Below are positions 53,268 through 57,625 of a stretch of 57,625 nucleotides of DNA, piece by piece; position 1 is the stretch's first letter, and each line of letters starts with the position of its first letter. The notes under the pieces are model-generated. The model searched no databases, was not told the DNA's origin, and saw only the letters and a list, made by a program, of their open reading frames with translations. The DNA is taken from assembly GCF_000378065.1 (NCBI RefSeq), contig NZ_KB899161.1:1-57625 (forward strand). The letters run 5' to 3'. The position numbers and the translations under genes were made by a program. Source of the DNA: Porphyromonas gulae DSM 15663. GTDB taxonomy: Bacteria; Bacteroidota; Bacteroidia; Bacteroidales; Porphyromonadaceae.

Positions 53268-54776
53268 ATGAAGTTAAACAAGATGTTTTTGGTTGGGGCA
53301 ATGCTCTCGTTGGGCTTTGCTTCATGTAGTAAGGAGGGTAATGGTCCATCACCTGATAACTCTTCTGTTGCAGATACTCACATGTCTGTTTCTATGTCAT
53401 TGCCTCAGCACAATCGCGCCGGCGACAATGACTACAATCATGTAGGTGAGTACGGAGGTATAGACAAGATCAATGATTTGACAGTCTATGTTGTGGGTGA
53501 TGGCAAGATTGATGTCAGAAAGCTTTCTGCAGCAGATCTGCAAGTAAATCAGGGAGCCAATACGACGATTGTGACAGCACCTTTCCAGGTAAAAAGTGGA
53601 GAAAAGACTGTCTATGCTGTTGTTAATATCACTCCTAAGGTGGAAGAGGCTCTTAATGCCGCGACCAATGCTGCTGACCTCAAGGTGGCATATGAGGCGG
53701 CCTATGCAGCATTTTCTGATACCGGCAGTGAGATTGCTACGCTGGTTCTCGGTCCGAATCAGGAAAAAAAGGATCAGATGATTATGTCTGGTAAGCCTGT
53801 GGTGCAGACTATTTTGCCTAATGTGAGTGCAGCCAATGCTCCTGCGCAGAACAAGGTTTCTATAGTCGTTAAGCGTGCTGCGATACGTGCGTCAATGACC
53901 ATTACTCAGCAGCCCGTAGATGGTGCTTATGAAATCAAGGCCCTTCGTCCGGGTAATGTGGAGGTTGTCATCGCTACGGTTTCCGATCTGAAGTGGTCGG
54001 TAGCCCAGTACGAAAAGAAGTACTATCTGCAGCAGAAAGATGACGCTCTCTCTCCCGCAGCTTCTTTTGTGCCTGCAAGTACCGATGAGTATAATGGGGC
54101 TAATGGCGCCATGAAGCACTATGACTATTCTCAGTTGGCCAATAGAATTGATGTTCACCAGCTGAATGCTCCATATTCTGTGACAGATGTCCCCACTGTG
54201 CCTTATAAGTATGTCTCAGAGACCACTCATGCTGACAATGATTACAGAAAAGGTAATACGACTTATATCCTCGTAAAGGGTAAGCTGAAGCCTGTCGCTG
54301 CCATGTGGGCTGAAGGAGAGCAAGCTGCATATCAAGAGGGTAATGACCTCTTCTTGGGTCTTGTAACCGGTAAGTTCTATGCAAGTGAAGCCACTGCAAA
54401 TGCTGCTAACCCCGCTTCTGGCGGTGTGGGTAATCCTCGAGTAGTGACTTACAAAGGAGCAGCAGTTTATTACTATGCCTGGTTGAACCCGAACACGTTG
54501 GATCCTACGACCTGGACTATGTCTCCTGCTCGTCGTAACAATATCTACAACGTGAATATCTCTAAGTTCCGCAACATCGGTCTTTCCGGTAATCCATTTG
54601 TTCCTACGGATCCTGATCCGAACAACCCGGATACTCCTGATAATCCTGATACTCCGGACCCCGAAGACCCTGACACTCCGAATCCAGAAGAGCCCCTGCC
54701 GGTTCAGAAGACATACATGGTTGTGGACGTGACAGTGACACCTTGGACGTTGCATAACTATGATATCGAGTTCTAA
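53268..54776 (+). CDS. mfa1: Minor fimbrillin Mfa1, short (about 53-kDa-type) variant
   Basis: Mfa1 is the shaft protein of the short (minor) fimbriae. The 502-residue precursor has a lipoprotein signal with Cys20 (GFASC) and the conserved MKLNKMFLVGA start. A gingipain-type Arg site at NRAGD (Arg50/Ala51) would release the mature subunit. The C-terminus has a Pro-Asp-rich repeat (PDTPDNPDTPDPEDPDTPN) before the final strand VDVTVTPWTLHNYDIEF, as in other Mfa1. It is about 60 residues shorter than the 67-kDa form I remember (563 residues) and differs widely in the middle, so it looks like the 53-kDa allele. The strain-dependent variant is inferred from length and divergence. Confidence 0.93.
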   Translation: MKLNKMFLVGAMLSLGFASCSKEGNGPSPDNSSVADTHMSVSMSLPQHNRAGDNDYNHVGEYGGIDKINDLTVYVVGDGKIDVRKLSAADLQVNQGANTTIVTAPFQVKSGEKTVYAVVNITPKVEEALNAATNAADLKVAYEAAYAAFSDTGSEIATLVLGPNQEKKDQMIMSGKPVVQTILPNVSAANAPAQNKVSIVVKRAAIRASMTITQQPVDGAYEIKALRPGNVEVVIATVSDLKWSVAQYEKKYYLQQKDDALSPAASFVPASTDEYNGANGAMKHYDYSQLANRIDVHQLNAPYSVTDVPTVPYKYVSETTHADNDYRKGNTTYILVKGKLKPVAAMWAEGEQAAYQEGNDLFLGLVTGKFYASEATANAANPASGGVGNPRVVTYKGAAVYYYAWLNPNTLDPTTWTMSPARRNNIYNVNISKFRNIGLSGNPFVPTDPDPNNPDTPDNPDTPDPEDPDTPNPEEPLPVQKTYMVVDVTVTPWTLHNYDIEF

Positions 54777-54800
54777 GAGGTAGAAGCGATTTGTTTTATC

Positions 54801-54863
54801 AGGAAGGGGAGGGATTTCTCCTGAAGATTGTCTTTTCGGGAGTATCTCTCTCCCTCTTCTTTT
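54801..54863 (+). terminator. Possible attenuator between mfa1 and mfa2
   Basis: GAAGGGGAGGGA (about 54802-54813) can pair imperfectly with TCTCCCTCTTC (about 54850-54860), followed by TTTT. It may lower expression of the downstream anchor and tip genes relative to the abundant shaft. Pairing is imperfect, so confidence is low. Confidence 0.35.
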
Positions 54864-54896
54864 ATTTGTTCTAATAACTATTACAATAGTAAGCAT

Positions 54897-55853
54897 ATGG
54901 ATATTCGCAAACTGTTTTTTGCTTTGCCGGTCGTTCTCGCCGTGTTGGGAAGTTTGGCTTCATGTGATAAGATGATTTATGACAATTATGATGATTGTCC
55001 CAGAGGAGTTTATGTCAACTTCTATTCCCAAACGGAATGTGCTGAAAGTCCTTCTTATCCGGAGGAGATAGGTCGCTTGAATGTCTATGCTTTCGATCGG
55101 AATGATATTCTTCGCAGTGCTAATCTGTTCGAAAATGTCCGTCTGTCCGAAACGAACGAATGGCTTGTACCCTTAAAAGAAAACGGCTTATACACGATTT
55201 TGGCCTGGGGGAATATCAGTGATCATTATAATTTAGGCGATATTAAGGTTGGAGAAACAACCAAGCAGGAGATCTTGATGCGCTTGAAACAGGAAGGGAA
55301 ATGGGCTACCAATATAGATGGGACGACCCTGTGGTATGCGACGAGTCCTGTTGTTGAACTGAAAGACATGGAAGAAGCCGGTGATCAGTACGTGCGTACG
55401 AGAGCCAATTTCCGTGAGTATACTAATCGAGTGACGGTGACGATTGACAGTCTTCCTGAACCGGAAGACTATGTAATTAATTTGGCTTCGAGCAATGGTT
55501 CCTATCGCTTCGATGGGCGAGTTGCCAAATCAGACTCCACCTACTATCCTGGTGAAACCAAAGTCGTAGGTGATAGTACATGCCGCGCTTTCTTCACAAC
55601 CTTGAAGTTGGAGAGTGGGCATGAAAACACCCTTTCTGTAATTCATAAGCCGACGGGACGAGAAATGTTCCGCACCGACCTTGTGGGTGTTATCCTTTCG
55701 AGCCAGTATGCCCAGAATATTAACTTACGCTGTTTGAACGACTTTGATGTAAGATTAGTGGCACACCATTGTAATTGTCCTGATGCTACTTATGTCATTG
55801 TTGAGGTATGGGTTAATGATTGGCTGGTGCATAGCTATGACATAGAACTTTAA
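54897..55853 (+). CDS. mfa2: Minor fimbria anchor and length-control protein Mfa2
   Basis: Mfa2 caps and anchors the Mfa1 fimbria in the outer membrane. The 318-residue lipoprotein has a clear signal peptide and lipobox (VLGSLASC, Cys24). It lacks the Arg cleavage site of Mfa1, consistent with staying lipid-bound. It carries the FimB/Mfa2-type fold; DDCPRGVYVNFYSQ is characteristic after the lipobox. The last residues (VEVWVNDWLVHSYDIEL) resemble the end of Mfa1 (LHNYDIEF), so the last strand is shared. The start is the ATG at 54897; the frame stays open upstream to a TTG at 54828. Confidence 0.93.
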   Translation: MDIRKLFFALPVVLAVLGSLASCDKMIYDNYDDCPRGVYVNFYSQTECAESPSYPEEIGRLNVYAFDRNDILRSANLFENVRLSETNEWLVPLKENGLYTILAWGNISDHYNLGDIKVGETTKQEILMRLKQEGKWATNIDGTTLWYATSPVVELKDMEEAGDQYVRTRANFREYTNRVTVTIDSLPEPEDYVINLASSNGSYRFDGRVAKSDSTYYPGETKVVGDSTCRAFFTTLKLESGHENTLSVIHKPTGREMFRTDLVGVILSSQYAQNINLRCLNDFDVRLVAHHCNCPDATYVIVEVWVNDWLVHSYDIEL

Positions 55854-56046
55854 AGAGACAACCAAGGGCTGAGAGCTTTTCCTCTGGATCCACATCCACC
55901 CCAAGACAACGATTATAAAGGAGGTCTGATCTTTGGTGTCCGAATCTGCTAATTTCAGATTCCGCTACTCAGTTCGAATAAAAAGACAAGAAGGTTCTGA
56001 AACAGAGGGGAGAATCTTTCTCTCTTACAACTATAATATCTGGAAT

Positions 56047-57384
56047 ATGATGCTAATTAAAATGAGATATATTGCGTTTGCCGCCTTTGTATCCGTCCTT
56101 TTCGGATGCAATAAGGGGGTTGAGCCGCAGCCAGATACACAGCCGGATGTCTATTTGGCTGTTACTGCTAGAGCCGCGCATACGAATGGCGAAGAATCCA
56201 TTAATATGGATATGGAGGATTTTGAAGACCGTGTGCACAGTCTCTCCATGTTAGTGTTTGATTCGGGAACCGGAAATAAGATAGCCGAGCATTTTACCAC
56301 GACGATCGAAAGTGGAGTGGCTTCTTACGCCTTTACGACAAAATTGACACCCGGACAACGTGATTTCTTCTTTATAGCCAATATGCCGGGTTCTCAAGCA
56401 GCAATGAGTGCTATTGCCAACAAGACCGATATGCTCAACTTTATGAATCAAGTTCGCGAATTGGCTGCTACTCATTATTTGGAAGCAACCGATAATAGCG
56501 GTTTTCCGATGGCGCGAGAGTACAGGAATCAGACTGTTGCTATAGGAGGTACCCCCTCTAATCCAATGCCATTCAAACCAAATGGAGAAGAAAATGTTAA
56601 ATTGATCCGTGTTGTTGGTAAGTTGGAGATTAATCTAACAGTAGGTATAGACAACCTTGAGAAGGTAGAGCTTTTCAATGCCAACAGGCATTTCTCTCTG
56701 TCGTCTATCCAAACCCCACCTACTCAATACTTTGGTCCGATAGAAATGAGGCGGGTACAAAATGCGAATACATTTTTAGCCTATATGCCTGAGGCAATTG
56801 TTGAACCAACGAATTGGTGGGGAAATACCGGAGATATTGAAAACAAGCCTATCAATTTTTTCCGTATTACGACTAAGGGTGGAATAATGTATGATGTGCC
56901 TATTATAACACATGACAATGCTATCCCGGGCGGTCAGTATCTGCCTTTTGCCAAGGCTGAGCTGTCACAGAAGCCGGACTACACGATCTATCGGAACCAT
57001 CACTATAAGTATCAGGTGAAGAATTTGCCGGATAAGATCGAGGTGAAATATTCTATTTCGGACTGGAATGTAGTGACCAACGACACATACATGGGATACG
57101 GATATAATGTGGAGGTGGATGATGAAGGCAATATTACTATTACCAATACGATTCCGAATTGTGATCCCCATATTGTTAGACTGAAGGCTCAGAATGGAGC
57201 ATATTTCGGAACAGATGCTACCCATACTATGGTTGAGTTTTCCCAATTAGCAGACGGAGCCACTCAAACCTTCAAAGTAAATAAGGATGCCGTACCTGTT
57301 GGCTCTGCCTATTTGGAGGTTTATTACAACCAAGTTCCGGGGACAGCAGGAGCCGGTCCCGATAAAGTTTTCATCAAGAAATAG
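56047..57384 (+). CDS. mfa3: Minor fimbria accessory protein Mfa3
   Basis: Mfa3 is an accessory (tip-side) fimbria subunit that recruits later components and is needed for Mfa4 and Mfa5 assembly. The precursor is a lipoprotein (VSVLFGC, Cys at about residue 21), and a gingipain site after [11 protein letters not shown] seems likely. The start is the ATG at 56047 (alternatives 56050 and 56062), giving 445 residues, about the known Mfa3 size. The frame's earlier ATG at 55933 would add 38 residues unlike a signal peptide. The C-terminus contains [16 protein letters not shown] and no Pro-Asp linker. Confidence 0.9.
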   Translation: MMLIKMRYIAFAAFVSVLFGCNKGVEPQPDTQPDVYLAVTARAAHTNGEESINMDMEDFEDRVHSLSMLVFDSGTGNKIAEHFTTTIESGVASYAFTTKLTPGQRDFFFIANMPGSQAAMSAIANKTDMLNFMNQVRELAATHYLEATDNSGFPMAREYRNQTVAIGGTPSNPMPFKPNGEENVKLIRVVGKLEINLTVGIDNLEKVELFNANRHFSLSSIQTPPTQYFGPIEMRRVQNANTFLAYMPEAIVEPTNWWGNTGDIENKPINFFRITTKGGIMYDVPIITHDNAIPGGQYLPFAKAELSQKPDYTIYRNHHYKYQVKNLPDKIEVKYSISDWNVVTNDTYMGYGYNVEVDDEGNITITNTIPNCDPHIVRLKAQNGAYFGTDATHTMVEFSQLADGATQTFKVNKDAVPVGSAYLEVYYNQVPGTAGAGPDKVFIKK

Positions 57385-57392
57385 ATAGACTT

Positions 57393-57625
57393 ATGAAAAA
57401 ATATTTGCTTTATGCCTTGTTCCTAACGAGCTTCATGTTCGTTTCCTGTTCAAAGAACAACTCGGATGAGCCAGCAGAAGACAAGCGCATTGAAATATCT
57501 TTACGAGTGGATGATTTCACTAAATCCGGTGAGGCCTTTCGCACAATCGAGAGAAATCAGGGAAGCGATGCCGAGCGCATCATCAAGAATCTCTATCTTT
57601 TTCTTTTCGACAATAATGGAACCAA
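57393..57625 (+). CDS. mfa4: Minor fimbria accessory protein Mfa4 (5' part)
   Basis: The gene begins at the ATG at 57393, eight bases after mfa3, and runs off the window after 77 codons. The visible part starts [19 protein letters not shown], a lipoprotein signal with Cys19. [25 protein letters not shown] and [12 protein letters not shown] follow, a good match to Mfa4 as I remember it. Mfa4 is a fimbrial accessory subunit of about 330 residues. The rest of the operon, including mfa5, lies beyond the window. Confidence 0.9.
   Translation, partial: MKKYLLYALFLTSFMFVSCSKNNSDEPAEDKRIEISLRVDDFTKSGEAFRTIERNQGSDAERIIKNLYLFLFDNNGT

Overview
The window reads as chromosomal DNA of Porphyromonas gingivalis or a very close relative such as P. 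gulae. The basis is near-textbook PorU (with its catalytic Cys at residue 690) and PorV (391 residues), the minor-fimbria genes mfa1-mfa2-mfa3-mfa4, a WbpB/WbpD pair for anionic LPS sugars, a 2-oxoglutarate:ferredoxin oxidoreductase operon, and promoters of the Bacteroidetes type (TTG, 18-20 bp, TAnnTTTG) instead of -35/-10 boxes. There is no rRNA, CRISPR array, intact transposase or prophage.

Layout, left to right. (1) 1-420: an AT-rich repeat element with five 22-bp tandem units. (2) 0.55-7.0 kb, plus strand: a flavodoxin-fold quinone reductase, kdsB, dnaG, then korD-korA-(small membrane protein)-korB-korC. (3) 7.1-11.4 kb, plus strand: the (p)ppGpp enzyme, rplS and wbpB. (4) 11.5-21.3 kb, minus strand: an MBL hydrolase and asparaginase, then a coupled trio of a GH3-beta-lactamase fusion, a PLP-enzyme homologue lacking its lysine, and a ComB phosphatase, then clpC. 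(5) 21.3-26.7 kb: two tRNA-Asn genes, a MATE transporter, a membrane metallophosphoesterase, a sirtuin and an acyltransferase. (6) 26.7-29.9 kb: dnaA-wbpD on the minus strand and a gene-free AT-rich stretch that is the best oriC candidate here, carrying dispersed repeats and an integrase remnant. (7) 29.9-33.2 kb: a DUF4494 gene with yggS, an AraC regulator and gapA. (8) 33.7-39.5 kb: an NtrC-type regulator, its kinase, a large outer-membrane protein and a MarR regulator. (9) 39.4-42.1 kb, minus strand: a SulP transporter coupled to dusB. (10) 42.2-45.1 kb: an AT-rich island with a DUF2971 gene and a second, inverted copy of the element at the left end. (11) 45.2-51.8 kb, plus strand: rex, a fumarylacetoacetase-fold gene, porU, porV, ispF. 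(12) 51.9-57.6 kb: a minus-strand TrmH-family methylase, a hairpin-rich spacer, and the mfa operon, cut inside mfa4.

Several parts share a cell-surface theme. WbpB and WbpD make the diacetamido-uronic acid precursor of anionic LPS. PorU and PorV form the type IX sortase step that joins secreted proteins to that LPS. The mfa genes build the short fimbriae. Kor, Rsh, Rex and asparaginase fit an asaccharolytic anaerobe that ferments amino acids.

The points most worth following up are the long inverted repeat element that brackets 44 kb including dnaA, the lysine-to-histidine change in the PLP-enzyme homologue and its coupled neighbours, the unannotated membrane peptide inside the kor operon, a ~68-bp dispersed repeat near the origin, and a gene order that differs from what I remember of reference strains.
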